64,000 nucleotides of DNA, from assembly GCF_000179575.2 (NCBI RefSeq), contig NC_015636.1:969495-1033494 (forward strand), written 5' to 3'. Below are positions 48,704-57,564 of this stretch, one piece after another. Each line of letters begins with the position of its first letter. Positions within the stretch are counted from its first letter, which is position 1. Source of the DNA: Methanothermococcus okinawensis IH1. Its GTDB lineage: Archaea > AGJL01 > Methanococci > Methanococcales > Methanococcaceae. Position numbers and translations under genes: made by a program. The notes below the pieces were generated by a model. The model was not told the origin of the DNA and ran no database searches. It was given only the letters and a program-made list of their open reading frames with translations.

Positions 48704-49957
48704 TTACAATCCTTTTTTTAATATCTCTATTATATCGCCATAAATCACATTACTATTGCAGAAATTAGGTAGATATTTTGCAGCTTTTCCAGAGTTTGTG
48801 GCAATGTTTTTATAATCCATATCCTCAATTGGTGCCACGACCATGCAGGTATCACATACAATTTTTCCACCGGCATTTTCTATAATCTCCGTATATCCCA
48901 TTCTATCGGATATGGATTTTATGTAAATCGATGTGCATATCCATAAATCGCATTTAAATTTATTATTTTTATTTAGGTTATTTTTTAATATAAAATCTAC
49001 AACTTCCTTTATTTCCTCCAAACTACAATGTGGGCATCCTATACATATTAAATCTGGACATTCAGCAGAATTTAATGATTCATATTCATTTTTAATGTCA
49101 TCCTCAGTTATGGTTATCTTTTCAATATTACAATTATTTCCTTCAATTTTCTCAATCCTTTTTAATACAATATTGGCTTCTGGTGTGATATTCTCAATAT
49201 GATACAGAGCAACACCACCACTTGCGGCAAGGGCAGCTCCAAGAGCTTTTAATTTATATGATTTGTATGAGCTCACATTATTAATATCTAACTTTTTAAA
49301 TTTAAAGTATGGAACCCCATTTTTTACAATTCTTCCAACGATAGAACCAAGAGCTCCGTAATCGGATGATTTTGTTATGTTTGCCTCTACCTCAACTATA
49401 TGTGTGGGCAATCTATTTTCATCAAGATGATACCCATAATATGGAGTTTTTCCAATTATGGCGGATGCTAGTGCAGAAGGTCCCCCCTCACGATTTGTGC
49501 GAGCTCCGATTACTGAATTTGCATAAGCCACAGCTGAGGATTCAGCCCATGAAATATGAGAACCAAATAATGGAACATTTCCTGATAAATAAGGTGTGCA
49601 TGTGCATCCTAATTCTATGTCCATTCTCTTAAAACATTTAATTATTTCAAGCTGTTTTTTAGCAAATTTTTTTGGAAAACCCAATTTTTCATAATTGGTT
49701 AAGTCCATCCCAGCAGGATTCAATGTTGTGGGAACAGATACCTTAACATTACTACTAGATATGTCTTTTAGGAACTCTAAACCTTTTTCTCCTATTGTTT
49801 TATAGGATACGCCAGAAACCTGAGCAGATGATATGGGAATTAATTTTTCTGCACCGTATATATCCCCAAGAGATACCAGGAGATTCATACAGGTTTCAAG
49901 GACCTCACCATATTCTCCGTTGTATATTTTTTCCTCTTCCTTTGTAAGAAACATCAT
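48704..49957 (-). CDS. Phosphomevalonate dehydratase large subunit (aconitase X type)
   Basis: A 417-aa AcnX (former DUF521) protein. CTCTPYLSGNVPLFGSHISW and ANSVIGARTNREGGPSALAS are signature stretches. Family knowledge: in archaea the large and small AcnX subunits dehydrate 5-phosphomevalonate in the modified mevalonate pathway. The small subunit is not in this window. The start is ATG; two adjacent ATGs follow SD AAGGTGAT. UbiX at 12195 would supply prenyl-FMN for the next enzyme. Confidence 0.87.
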   Translation of the reverse strand: MMFLTKEEEKIYNGEYGEVLETCMNLLVSLGDIYGAEKLIPISSAQVSGVSYKTIGEKGLEFLKDISSSNVKVSVPTTLNPAGMDLTNYEKLGFPKKFAKKQLEIIKCFKRMDIELGCTCTPYLSGNVPLFGSHISWAESSAVAYANSVIGARTNREGGPSALASAIIGKTPYYGYHLDENRLPTHIVEVEANITKSSDYGALGSIVGRIVKNGVPYFKFKKLDINNVSSYKSYKLKALGAALAASGGVALYHIENITPEANIVLKRIEKIEGNNCNIEKITITEDDIKNEYESLNSAECPDLICIGCPHCSLEEIKEVVDFILKNNLNKNNKFKCDLWICTSIYIKSISDRMGYTEIIENAGGKIVCDTCMVVAPIEDMDYKNIATNSGKAAKYLPNFCNSNVIYGDIIEILKKGL

Positions 49958-50073
49958 ATCACCTTCTAAAATAATCTAAGTAATTAATATAAGTATTAAT
50001 TTAAATAAAAAATAATAATTATGATAAAAATATTAATATAATTAAATGTGATATGTAATTGTTAAATAAAAAA

Positions 50074-51015
50074 TTAAATCAATTCAGACACTCCTATTAT
50101 TCTAATTTTTGCACTTCCATCTATAAGAACAGCTTTTTCTTCCCCTAGTTCATAAACTACTGGTTTAATTAATTTTAATGTAATTTTATCCTTTTCTTTT
50201 TCTATTACCTTACAGCTTACAACCTGTAATCCAATTGCTACCTGATAACCTTCACCTACACCGAGCTCCTTTTTAACATAAGGATTCCACTTCATATTAA
50301 GTGTAAGTTCATCGGATACCCCTAAATCGCCATTTGATAATATCATACCTCTTTCAAGCTCTTCGGATTTTATACCCTTCAATGCAAGCCCCACCCTTGA
50401 AAATGTTGGTGCTTCGTCGTAATTTTTATCATTTACCTGTATGCTTTTTACCATTACATTATGCTCCATTGGATAAACCCTCAAATTATCGTGAATCTTT
50501 ACAATCCCTTTTTTAACTCTACCCAATATAACAGTCCCCACACTTCTCACTGTGAAAAAATTATCTATTGGTATTTTTGTAAAGCTCAAATCTGGTTTTC
50601 CTGCAATTTCCTGTGGAAGTGTTATCATATCTTCCCTTATTTTGATATAATCCTTATCTCTAATTTCAAAATTTTTCATGGATGTATTGGATATTATAGC
50701 CTTCAATTGCTCTATATCCACATATTCACCAACAACAAAAGAACCCTTATCTACACCCATCATGTCCAATAAAAGTAAAGTTTCTGCGAGCTCAGGTTTT
50801 ATCTCATCGATAAACACAAGTGCATAATCCGTCATATTTATGGTATATAGCAATGGTGTAATTTTCTCAGGGTATTTTGTAGGTTCTACAAAAAATACTG
50901 CATCATCACCCTGTTTGTAGTTATACATTGTAATATCTGTTGAAGTTCCCTTTTTTCCTAAGTTCTTTCCTGCATCTTTAAAATCACCGTATAATCCTAC
51001 ACCAATGTTTTTCAC
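50074..51015 (-). CDS. EF-Tu/SelB-like protein with degenerate GTPase domain
   Basis: About 313 aa. The C-terminal part has EF-Tu domain-2-like features (VRSVGTVILGRVKKGIVKIH, then MVKSIQVNDKNYDEA, and GLALKGIKSEELERGMIL). The N-terminal part keeps the shape of a translation GTPase but its P-loop region (GLYGDFKDAGKNLGKKGTS) does not fit GxxxxGK[ST] cleanly and NKxD is absent. It may be a SelB or EF-1-alpha paralogue that no longer hydrolyses GTP. I suggest GTG 51015 (SD GGTGAAACT); an upstream ATG at 51033 has no SD but is possible. Confidence 0.7.
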   Translation of the reverse strand: MKNIGVGLYGDFKDAGKNLGKKGTSTDITMYNYKQGDDAVFFVEPTKYPEKITPLLYTINMTDYALVFIDEIKPELAETLLLLDMMGVDKGSFVVGEYVDIEQLKAIISNTSMKNFEIRDKDYIKIREDMITLPQEIAGKPDLSFTKIPIDNFFTVRSVGTVILGRVKKGIVKIHDNLRVYPMEHNVMVKSIQVNDKNYDEAPTFSRVGLALKGIKSEELERGMILSNGDLGVSDELTLNMKWNPYVKKELGVGEGYQVAIGLQVVSCKVIEKEKDKITLKLIKPVVYELGEEKAVLIDGSAKIRIIGVSELI

Positions 51016-51198
51016 AGTTTCACCGTATATCATTATTTATGACTTAGACTTTTTATAATGTTTTAATTAATTAAGTATATTTCTGTATATTTTTTAATTT
51101 TAATTTAATTTTAATTTAATTTTATTCTTTAATTATTTTTTTATTTTTTATTGATATTTTGGCTATCGTTATAACAATAAATAAAAAAATATATAAAA

Positions 51199-52434
51199 TT
51201 ATAAGTTATTAACCAATTCATCCTTAATTTTTTCCACAATCTCTGATTTTTTTCCTTTAAATTCTTTTAGTGTGTTTTTACCAATTAATATTACTTCGTT
51301 GGAGTCATCTCCAAAATAATGTTTAGATAAATCATTAGCCACAATATAGTCCAAATTATATTCTTTTAGTTTTTTTGTAGATATATTTAGTAATTCATCC
51401 TTATTAAGTCCATATTCTGCCTTAAATCCTACTATAATTTTATTTGGAAATGCCTTTCGAAGCTCCGATAATACCTTTGGATTTCTTTTTAATTTTATCA
51501 CAATGTCCTTATCTGATTTAATCTTTCCTTCAATCTGCTTTTCAGGTATAAAATCAGATATTGCAGCACAAGATATAATAATATCGGCGTCCTTTCCATA
51601 TTTTAAGGCATTATTTAGCATTTCTTTTGCAGTAAGAACTTTATGAGATTTTATATAATATGGTGGTTCTATCCCTGAACCATATATTACTTCCACATCA
51701 AAGCCATCTCTACAAAATGCCTCTGCAAGTAGATAGCCTGTTTTTCCAGAGGATAGATTGCTTATAACCCTAACCTTATCTATGAATTCAGTAGTTCCTC
51801 CTGACAATATTAAAACTTTTTTATTGGTATTTTTATAAGTATTTTTATAATTATTATTACCATCTTTATTTTTCTTTTCATTTCCATTTAATTTTTTAAT
51901 TACTTCCAATACAACCTCCTCAATAGAGGGAACCTTTGCCTTTTCTTCCTCCATCTTTGGGGATACAATATATACATTTTTTTTATTTTTTAAATTGGTT
52001 AAATGATTACTTATAGTGTCAAGCATATTTTGGTGCATTGCTGGAACTATAAATATAGGTTTTTTTTCAAAAAACATTGTAGATGTGGTATTTACAATAT
52101 TATCTGCAATATTTAATGATATTTTGCTTATTGTATTTGCAGTGGCAGGGTAAATTACCATGGCATCACATATATCGTATAACATCACATGCTCTATACT
52201 TCCTGTGATATTGTAGAATACCTTATTTCCACAACCAAATTCCAATGAACATTCTCCAATAATCTTTTTAGTTTCTTCCGTGGCTATACAATACACTTCC
52301 GCTCCATGTCGTATGAGCTCCCTCATCAATCTTGGGGTTTCTATTGCAGCTATGGATGAAGATACTGCAACTACTATCTTTTTTCCATAGAGTAATTTCG
52401 ATTTTGAACCTTTTAATTTCTTTGTAGGGTGCAT
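51199..52434 (-). CDS. coaBC: Phosphopantothenoylcysteine decarboxylase/phosphopantothenate--cysteine ligase
   Basis: CoaBC, 411 aa, performs two steps of coenzyme A synthesis. The N-terminal flavoprotein half has AVSSSIAAIETPRLMRELI, YPATANTISKISLNIADN and PAMHQNM. The C-terminal ligase half (from about 208) has LILSGGTTEFIDKVRVISN, SSGKTGYLLAEAF and IVANDLSKH. The two domains are joined by an Asn/Lys-rich insert (NKDGNNNYKNTYKNTNKK, about 51835-51890). The start is ATG with SD GTGATTAT. Confidence 0.93.
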   Translation of the reverse strand: MHPTKKLKGSKSKLLYGKKIVVAVSSSIAAIETPRLMRELIRHGAEVYCIATEETKKIIGECSLEFGCGNKVFYNITGSIEHVMLYDICDAMVIYPATANTISKISLNIADNIVNTTSTMFFEKKPIFIVPAMHQNMLDTISNHLTNLKNKKNVYIVSPKMEEEKAKVPSIEEVVLEVIKKLNGNEKKNKDGNNNYKNTYKNTNKKVLILSGGTTEFIDKVRVISNLSSGKTGYLLAEAFCRDGFDVEVIYGSGIEPPYYIKSHKVLTAKEMLNNALKYGKDADIIISCAAISDFIPEKQIEGKIKSDKDIVIKLKRNPKVLSELRKAFPNKIIVGFKAEYGLNKDELLNISTKKLKEYNLDYIVANDLSKHYFGDDSNEVILIGKNTLKEFKGKKSEIVEKIKDELVNNL

Positions 52435-52642
52435 ATAATCACTTTTTAATTTTTTATATCATTTTATAGGCAATTTATATATCAAACTACTAAATTAATA
52501 TATTATTAGGTTAATACATATTTTAAATTAATATATTCATATTTTAGGTTAATACATTATTACTTAAATATAATAAATATAATGGAGATGGATATAATTA
52601 GTGAATACGATTATTAATGAATATACCTATTTGGTGGGATAT

Positions 52643-53965
52643 ATGAAAAATATGGAAAATGTAAAAATAGCTGTTGTAGGTTGCGGTCCTGCTGGAAAAT
52701 CCTGTGCTATTGAATTGGCAAAAAAAGGCTTTGATGTAGATATTTATGAAAAAAACAAGGTAGGGGGCACCTGTTTAAATTACGGCTGCACATATATAAA
52801 TGGATTGCGGGAAATGGCTGATATAATTAATAATTTGAATTTAATAAAAAATAATAATTATGATAAAAATAAAAAAATAGTTTTAGAAGATATTATTTCA
52901 TTTAAGGAACTCCAAAGAAAGATTTCAGATATTCAAAACAAAATAAGATTAAAACTTGAAAACAGTGTAACGGAGCTCCCAAATATAAATATATATTACA
53001 AAGAATTTAAGGATAGATATGAAAATAACTATGATTATGTAGTTTATGCCACTGGAAAAACCTATACCTCAGAGTATAATGGAATAAAATGTTTGGGTTA
53101 TTACGATATTGTAAATTTGGAGGAGCTCCCTGATAAGATATTGATAATTGGTGGAGGAACAGTGGCTGCGGAATATGCCTCCCTATTTTCAAACTTTGGA
53201 AGTGAGGTTGTTGTATATGTCCGTTCTAAATTTTTAAAGATGATAGAAGATAAAGATATTAGGGAATACATCTATAAATTTATTGATTTTAGGATTACAA
53301 ATAACAACAGCGAATTAACTAAATTATTAAATGATGAAGACTATACAAAGATACTTGCAATTGGTGGAAAACCTAAATTTGAAACAGATGACTATATGAG
53401 GATAATAACTAATAAAAACAATAATAATGGTAAAAATGATAAGAATAAGATAGATAATGATGGGAATAAAAGTAATAATAAGAATAATAATAAAAACAAA
53501 AATTTTAATGAAAAAACCAATGAAATAGAAAAAAATATTTATGCCTGTGGTGATTGTGTTGCTGGAAAAGGTGGGATTACTCCAATAGCAAGAATGGAAG
53601 GAAGGGTTGTGGCTGAGAATATATATAATGAATTAAATAACAAACCCCTTATAAAACCAAAATATGAGCTTATACCTCATACAATACGAATGGATTTAAA
53701 TATATCCTATGTCGGGAAACAGACAAATAATTATAAAATAATTCCAAATAGTGTTGGAAAAGGGGATTTTTTCAGAGTTTCAAACCATATTGGAATAAAT
53801 AAAATATACTATGAAAATAATAGGGTAGTTGGTGCTATCTCCATGTCTCCCTCTATGGAAATAATGCCATATTTTGCACAGTATCTAAAAGGTATTGATA
53901 TTTATAAAGATTTTGTGGAAATTCATCCATCAACTGACCCATTTTACAGCATATTTAGGAGATAA
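52643..53965 (+). CDS. FAD-dependent pyridine nucleotide-disulfide oxidoreductase
   Basis: About 440 aa, of the dihydrolipoamide dehydrogenase-like group. FAD loop AVVGCGPAGKSCAIEL (about residues 9-24), redox-active CLNYGC (CX4C), NAD(P) loop LIIGGGTVAAEYASLF and YACGDCVAGKGGITPIARMEG for FAD. The C-terminal HPSTDPFYSIF carries the expected catalytic His. Substrate unknown; an extra ~40-residue Asn/Lys run (53405-53525) splits the NAD domain from the GD motif. ATG 52643 has SD GGTGGG; a GTG at 52601 is less likely. Confidence 0.87.
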   Translation: MKNMENVKIAVVGCGPAGKSCAIELAKKGFDVDIYEKNKVGGTCLNYGCTYINGLREMADIINNLNLIKNNNYDKNKKIVLEDIISFKELQRKISDIQNKIRLKLENSVTELPNINIYYKEFKDRYENNYDYVVYATGKTYTSEYNGIKCLGYYDIVNLEELPDKILIIGGGTVAAEYASLFSNFGSEVVVYVRSKFLKMIEDKDIREYIYKFIDFRITNNNSELTKLLNDEDYTKILAIGGKPKFETDDYMRIITNKNNNNGKNDKNKIDNDGNKSNNKNNNKNKNFNEKTNEIEKNIYACGDCVAGKGGITPIARMEGRVVAENIYNELNNKPLIKPKYELIPHTIRMDLNISYVGKQTNNYKIIPNSVGKGDFFRVSNHIGINKIYYENNRVVGAISMSPSMEIMPYFAQYLKGIDIYKDFVEIHPSTDPFYSIFRR

Positions 53966-54090
53966 TAATATTCATTTATATGAATTAATACATATTTTAT
54001 AAATATATCCTATAATATTTTATACAAAATAATAAAATATGGAATAAATAATAAATCTTAAAAGTATGAAATTATATAAAAAGGAAAAAC

Positions 54091-54612
54091 ATGGTAGATT
54101 TTGAAATATTCAAAGCCATAGGGTTTAAACTTGTTAATGAATATGGAATATTAGGTATATTTTTAATAGGATTTTCAGAACCAATATTCCAACCATTACC
54201 AACTGAAATATTCATGATAGCAGGAATAGCCCTTGGGCTTAATTGGATATATGTTTTACTTGCAGGTGCATGTGGCACTGTTGCAGGTTCTGTGGTTACT
54301 TATTATTTATCCTCTAAATATGGGGAAAAATTAGCATTAAAATTATTTAAAGAAGAAGAATATAGGAAAGGAGAGAATTTTTTTAAAAAATATGGGATTT
54401 TAGGATTTATAGTCATAAGTTTCACACCACTACCATTTGAAATTATGTGCTGGGTCTGCGGTGCTTTTGAAATGCCCTTTAAAAAATACATTTTAGCGGT
54501 ATTTTTGAGTAGGGTAATAAAACATGGTTTAATTGTATTACCATTCGTATTATGGGGTTCTACAAATATATCCGATATTTTTAAATATATTTTAGGTCAT
54601 ATACACTTATAG
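54091..54612 (+). CDS. VTT-domain (DedA/YqaA-like) membrane protein
   Basis: 173 aa with about four or five hydrophobic helices and the VTT-domain pattern: FSEPIFQPLPTEIF near residue 30, the Gly-rich LLAGACGTVAGSVVTYYL near 55-72, KKYGILGFIVISFTPLPFEI and GAFEMPFKKYILAVFLSR. Members of this superfamily include lipid scramblases and transporters; the substrate is unknown. The start is ATG after AAAAGGAAAAAC. Confidence 0.82.
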   Translation: MVDFEIFKAIGFKLVNEYGILGIFLIGFSEPIFQPLPTEIFMIAGIALGLNWIYVLLAGACGTVAGSVVTYYLSSKYGEKLALKLFKEEEYRKGENFFKKYGILGFIVISFTPLPFEIMCWVCGAFEMPFKKYILAVFLSRVIKHGLIVLPFVLWGSTNISDIFKYILGHIHL

Positions 54613-54780
54613 AATTATTGGTAAATTATAATATTTATACTATGAAATATAATTAAAAAATATAACTAACTCTAATAAATTAACTTCATATCAATATAAA
54701 AATATTTAGATAAATAATTAAATACCATATATATAAAATCATTATATTACTGTATTATTACATTTATTTGGTGATAATTT

Positions 54781-55044
54781 ATGTGTTTGGCAATACCTTG
54801 CAAAGTTGTAGAAATATACGAAGAAGATGGAGAAAAATACGCCATTGCAGAATATAAAGGTGTTAAACAAAAGGCAAAATTGGCACTTCTTGAAAATGTC
54901 CATATAGGGGATTATGTGTTGATACATACAGGATATGCATTAGAGGTTATGAGTGAAGAGGATGCAAAAATAAGCTTAGATACTTGGGAAGAACTGTTCG
55001 AAGCCCTTGATGAAATGGATAAAATTAAAGCAGAAGAAAAATAA
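54781..55044 (+). CDS. hypC: Hydrogenase maturation factor HypC
   Basis: HypC, 87 aa, is a chaperone that with HypD delivers the Fe(CN)2CO unit to NiFe hydrogenases. Cys2 in [12 protein letters not shown] is essential in the family. [19 protein letters not shown] is also typical. The start is ATG with SD GGTGAT. No other hyp gene is next to it. Downstream lies the IS-like remnant. Confidence 0.95.
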   Translation: MCLAIPCKVVEIYEEDGEKYAIAEYKGVKQKAKLALLENVHIGDYVLIHTGYALEVMSEEDAKISLDTWEELFEALDEMDKIKAEEK

Positions 55045-55143
55045 TTAAAGGATGTATAATATTATAATTTAAAAATAATAATATAGAATGTGGAATAACT
55101 AAAAAAATAAAAAATAACTTAATAAAAAAATAATTAATATAAA

Positions 55144-55290
55144 CGTGAAGTACCACTCCCTTACGGGAGGGGCTTCCTGACTCATAGGGGATACTTGCCC
55201 AGAGATTACCCTTATATAAGATATAACTCTGAGTAGAGGTTTCCCCTCCGCAGGCACAACGGACTCTCCCAGCCCTGACTTAATACCGTT
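55144..55290 (-). pseudogene. tnpB: Decayed 3' end of an IS200/IS605-type tnpB with omega-RNA-like end
   Basis: This is a GC-rich island in AT-rich surroundings. On the minus strand a frame from 55290 has no start but reads SGLGESVVPAEGKPLL then GQVSPMSQEAPPVREW, which resembles the variable C-terminal tail of TnpB proteins. It ends in a hairpin CTCCCGTAAGGGAG (55155-55168) close to the element edge, where IS605 elements keep a subterminal hairpin and the guide RNA (omega RNA) scaffold. An in-frame TAA directly before 55290 shows it is broken. Assigned by recall of tail composition and end structure, so tentative. Confidence 0.5.
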
Positions 55291-55525
55291 TTAGAGAACT
55301 CAAACAAAGAATGGTTATAAAATAATTTATCATCTGAGTAGCACTCTCAGCCTTCTCAAATGATAATAGTGTAGATACTTCTATAATTACATGGTTATAT
55401 ATGATAATACTACTATATAAATGTTTTGCCCGCATTTCCGAGCAATAGCGAGGAAACCGTATAAATCCCGAAGGGATTTTGAGGATTCATCCCCTCCCTT
55501 ACGGAAGGGGACTTCTTGCGGAATA
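55291..55525 (-). mobile_element. Remaining part of the IS605-like remnant, with second end hairpin
   Basis: There is no intact gene in this stretch. The outer end holds a second hairpin CCCCTTCC GTAAG GGAGGGG (minus strand, about 55491-55510), similar to the one at 55155-55168, so the two bracket about 380 bases. Inside are TTATCAT-TTGAG paired with CTCAGATGATAA (about 55328-55367) and ATCCC GAA GGGAT (about 55465-55477). GAGCAATAGCGAG and CGAAGGGATTTTGAG are shared with the tRNA-Leu insert. I read the whole as an internally deleted, non-autonomous element. A structured ncRNA gene is an alternative. Confidence 0.5.
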
Positions 55526-55556
55526 AGTTAAAATTAAATTAAAATTAAAAATAAAT

Positions 55557-55745
55557 TTAATCTTCTTTAACCTTTACTGCACCTGTTGGACATACATCCT
55601 CACATACTAAACAAAATGTGCAGTCTTCTTCTCTAACTACCACTACTTTGTCGCCCTGAATTTCAAATACTTCCATTGGGCATGCATTTACGCATTCTGC
55701 ACATTCTGGACCATTACATTTATTATAATCAATTGTTACACTCAT
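55557..55745 (-). CDS. 2[4Fe-4S] ferredoxin
   Basis: A 62-aa ferredoxin with two Cys motifs: CNGPECAECVNACP near residues 10-23 and CTFCLVCEDVCP near residues 42-53. It carries electrons in the cytoplasm; the partner is unknown. The start is ATG after AGAGGTGTATTA. It is last of the minus-strand genes following the ribosomal/polymerase cluster and is about 95 bases from the enolase-like gene. Confidence 0.93.
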   Translation of the reverse strand: MSVTIDYNKCNGPECAECVNACPMEVFEIQGDKVVVVREEDCTFCLVCEDVCPTGAVKVKED

Positions 55746-55841
55746 TAATACACCTCTTATTTTTTAATAAATAGGAAATATATTCCCATATAATATATTG
55801 GTATTTATATTTTTTTATTTTATGGTTTTATAATTTATTTT

Positions 55842-56804
55842 TTAAAATCTGTTTATATTCGGATTATTCAATATCCTTTCAATGTCCCATAATTCATTCA
55901 AAACATTTGAGTTTATATTGCTTCTTAAAAATGGAACTCTCAATCCTACTGCTATATGAGAGAATGAAGTATTATTGCTTACAATTATTGGTGTAAGTCC
56001 TTTGTCAAGTATATAATTTATATAATGATACATTTCAGTTAGTGTTCCCATTGTATATGGCTCTATCTTAGAAAAATCTGCTGCTTCATCTATACCATCG
56101 ATGGCAAGTGTGCCGTCAAATTCCACGAGCTCGGGACTTTCCATATAATCCAAATTAGAAATTTTTTCATAAATGTTCTGATTTTTGATATTAGTATAAT
56201 TAAGTATCGAAGCTCCAATAAGTATTTTAATATCTTCTTCCTCCGATACATAATTTAATACATCCCTAAAATTATTTAGCTCATCGAAAATATTATTGCA
56301 TACATATTTACCATGGATATTTACTATATCATATTTTAAAGAGAGCTCCGATAGTATTTTCTCATAGCAGGTTATCATCTCATCAATGGATTCAGCCATA
56401 GGTATAGCAATTAATTCGTTGTTATTTTTATCTGTTAAAAGAGAACAGCCTACAACTGGTAATTCTGTGGATAATGGTCCCCCAATATACCTAAACAAAG
56501 GCATACCAAGACTATTGGCAGCAGCTCGTGATATGCTTATAGAAACTCCCATTGTAATGTTGGGACTATCTATTGAGGTATCGCAGATAATGGAATCTAT
56601 AAAATCTTGGTCTGATGCAGGATATCCTAAGAGCTCAGGCGCTATTATATTCTCTATATCTGAAATAACATAATCAGGATTTTCCACATCTATAATATCA
56701 TAGCCTATTCCAGTCCTTGTTAGGGTTGTTATTTTCACGCTTATTTTTGAATTTTTAAAAACTTTTTTTGCAGTAATTCTTTCAATAGTGGTCTCATCTT
56801 CCAC
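55842..56804 (-). CDS. Enolase-like protein lacking catalytic residues
   Basis: A 320-aa protein with enolase-family segments ITMGVSISISRAAANSLGMPLFRYIGG-type (given in part: GVSISISRAAANSLG) and MGTLTEMYHYINYILDKG, but about 100 residues shorter than enolase. The SGAST loop and the NGGxHA His are absent. The catalytic Lys before NQIGTLTE aligns with Glu. SHRSGETED is replaced by SNNTSFSHI, and the second Lys (IKTG) by LRSN. It should not act as enolase. It occupies the position where many archaea have eno, after rpoK. The start is a GTG with SD GTAGGGGAT. Confidence 0.75.
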   Translation of the reverse strand: MEDETTIERITAKKVFKNSKISVKITTLTRTGIGYDIIDVENPDYVISDIENIIAPELLGYPASDQDFIDSIICDTSIDSPNITMGVSISISRAAANSLGMPLFRYIGGPLSTELPVVGCSLLTDKNNNELIAIPMAESIDEMITCYEKILSELSLKYDIVNIHGKYVCNNIFDELNNFRDVLNYVSEEEDIKILIGASILNYTNIKNQNIYEKISNLDYMESPELVEFDGTLAIDGIDEAADFSKIEPYTMGTLTEMYHYINYILDKGLTPIIVSNNTSFSHIAVGLRVPFLRSNINSNVLNELWDIERILNNPNINRF

Positions 56805-56866
56805 AAAAATCCCCTACATATTTTAGAAAGTAGATATATATGTATTATATAAAATAGTAAAACTTT

Positions 56867-57037
56867 TTATTGTTTATTGGACTTAACTTTCAGTGGAATT
56901 TTTCCTTTTTCAAATTCTTCCATAGCTATATCCAAAGAGGAATATTTTTCTGTATCTATTGTCAAAAAAGCTCCATCAGAAATCTGCAAAGACCTTGCAC
57001 CAATTATTCTTGCCTTTTCAAATTTTGTGCATTTCAT
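56867..57037 (-). CDS. rpoK: RNA polymerase subunit K (Rpo6)
   Basis: A 56-aa gene found by translating the minus strand from ATG 57037 to TAA 56867-56869. The product starts MKCTKFEKARIIGARSLQIS and continues DGAFLTI and EEFEKGKIPLKV, matching archaeal RpoK/Rpo6, an assembly subunit of RNA polymerase. The ATG has a weak SD (GTGAT). It is separated from rpoN by tRNA-Pro, an arrangement that places a tRNA inside the polymerase gene series. Confidence 0.93.
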   Translation of the reverse strand: MKCTKFEKARIIGARSLQISDGAFLTIDTEKYSSLDIAMEEFEKGKIPLKVKSNKQ

Positions 57038-57148
57038 AGAATCACGCTTTTATTTTATATTGCCATATTTATAAATAATTATGTTATTTTAAACATATAA
57101 ATAGTATATTATGGACAGTAGTAAAATAAACTATAATATTATTATAAA

Positions 57149-57226
57149 TGGTGGGACTGCCGAGATTTGAACTCGGGTTGCACGCCCCCCAGACGCACAG
57201 GATGGACCAGGCTACCCCACAGTCCC
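57149..57226 (-). tRNA. tRNA-Pro (probably TGG) with encoded CCA
   Basis: 75-nt body (57226-57152) plus encoded CCA (57151-57149). The acceptor GGGACTG/CAGTCCC and T-arm CCGAG TTCAAAT CTCGG are perfect, and the D-arm GGGGTAGCCTGGTCCATCC is typical of archaeal tRNA-Pro. By standard numbering the loop is TCTGGGG, anticodon TGG. The anticodon stem GTGCG opposite GGCGT is weak (one mismatch and G-T pairs); an alternative pairing GTGCG/CGTGC gives a nine-base loop and leaves GGG possible. It is the only tRNA in the window with a genomic CCA. Confidence 0.85.
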
Positions 57227-57250
57227 TAATAATAAATAAATAATATATAT

Positions 57251-57460
57251 TTAGTATTCCATAATATCATCGAACAATTCCCTTCCGTCTTTATCTACTC
57301 TATGGGATATAAACATTCTCCTACAACAGTATTTTTTAATTCCTAAATCATCCAATATTTCATCTGGTTTTTCACCATTTTTTAATCGTGAAATGTATTC
57401 TTCATACACCTCTGATATTACATTACCACATGAAAAACATCTAATTGGGAACATTACCAT
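57251..57460 (-). CDS. rpoN: RNA polymerase subunit N (Rpo10)
   Basis: Rpo10, 69 aa, is a small zinc-binding subunit. Zinc ligands: FPIRCFSCGNVI near the N-terminus and KKYCCRRMF near residues 42-50. The ATG at 57460 follows GGTGATATATT; ATG 57454 (MFPIRC) is an alternative start two codons in. It is followed by tRNA-Pro and rpoK. Confidence 0.96.
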   Translation of the reverse strand: MVMFPIRCFSCGNVISEVYEEYISRLKNGEKPDEILDDLGIKKYCCRRMFISHRVDKDGRELFDDIMEY

Positions 57461-57564
57461 AATATATCACCAATACTAAAATAACCATATATATCCATAA
57501 TTATTAAATCAATAATAAATAAATAAGAATTCTTAAAAATAGATAATATATAAAAGTTATAATT

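Noticed and set aside
51040-51198. TTTTAATTTAA-type repeats between the EF-Tu-like gene and coaBC
   Set aside because: Simple AT-rich low-complexity DNA with U-tract-like runs, adequately explained by termination and base composition.
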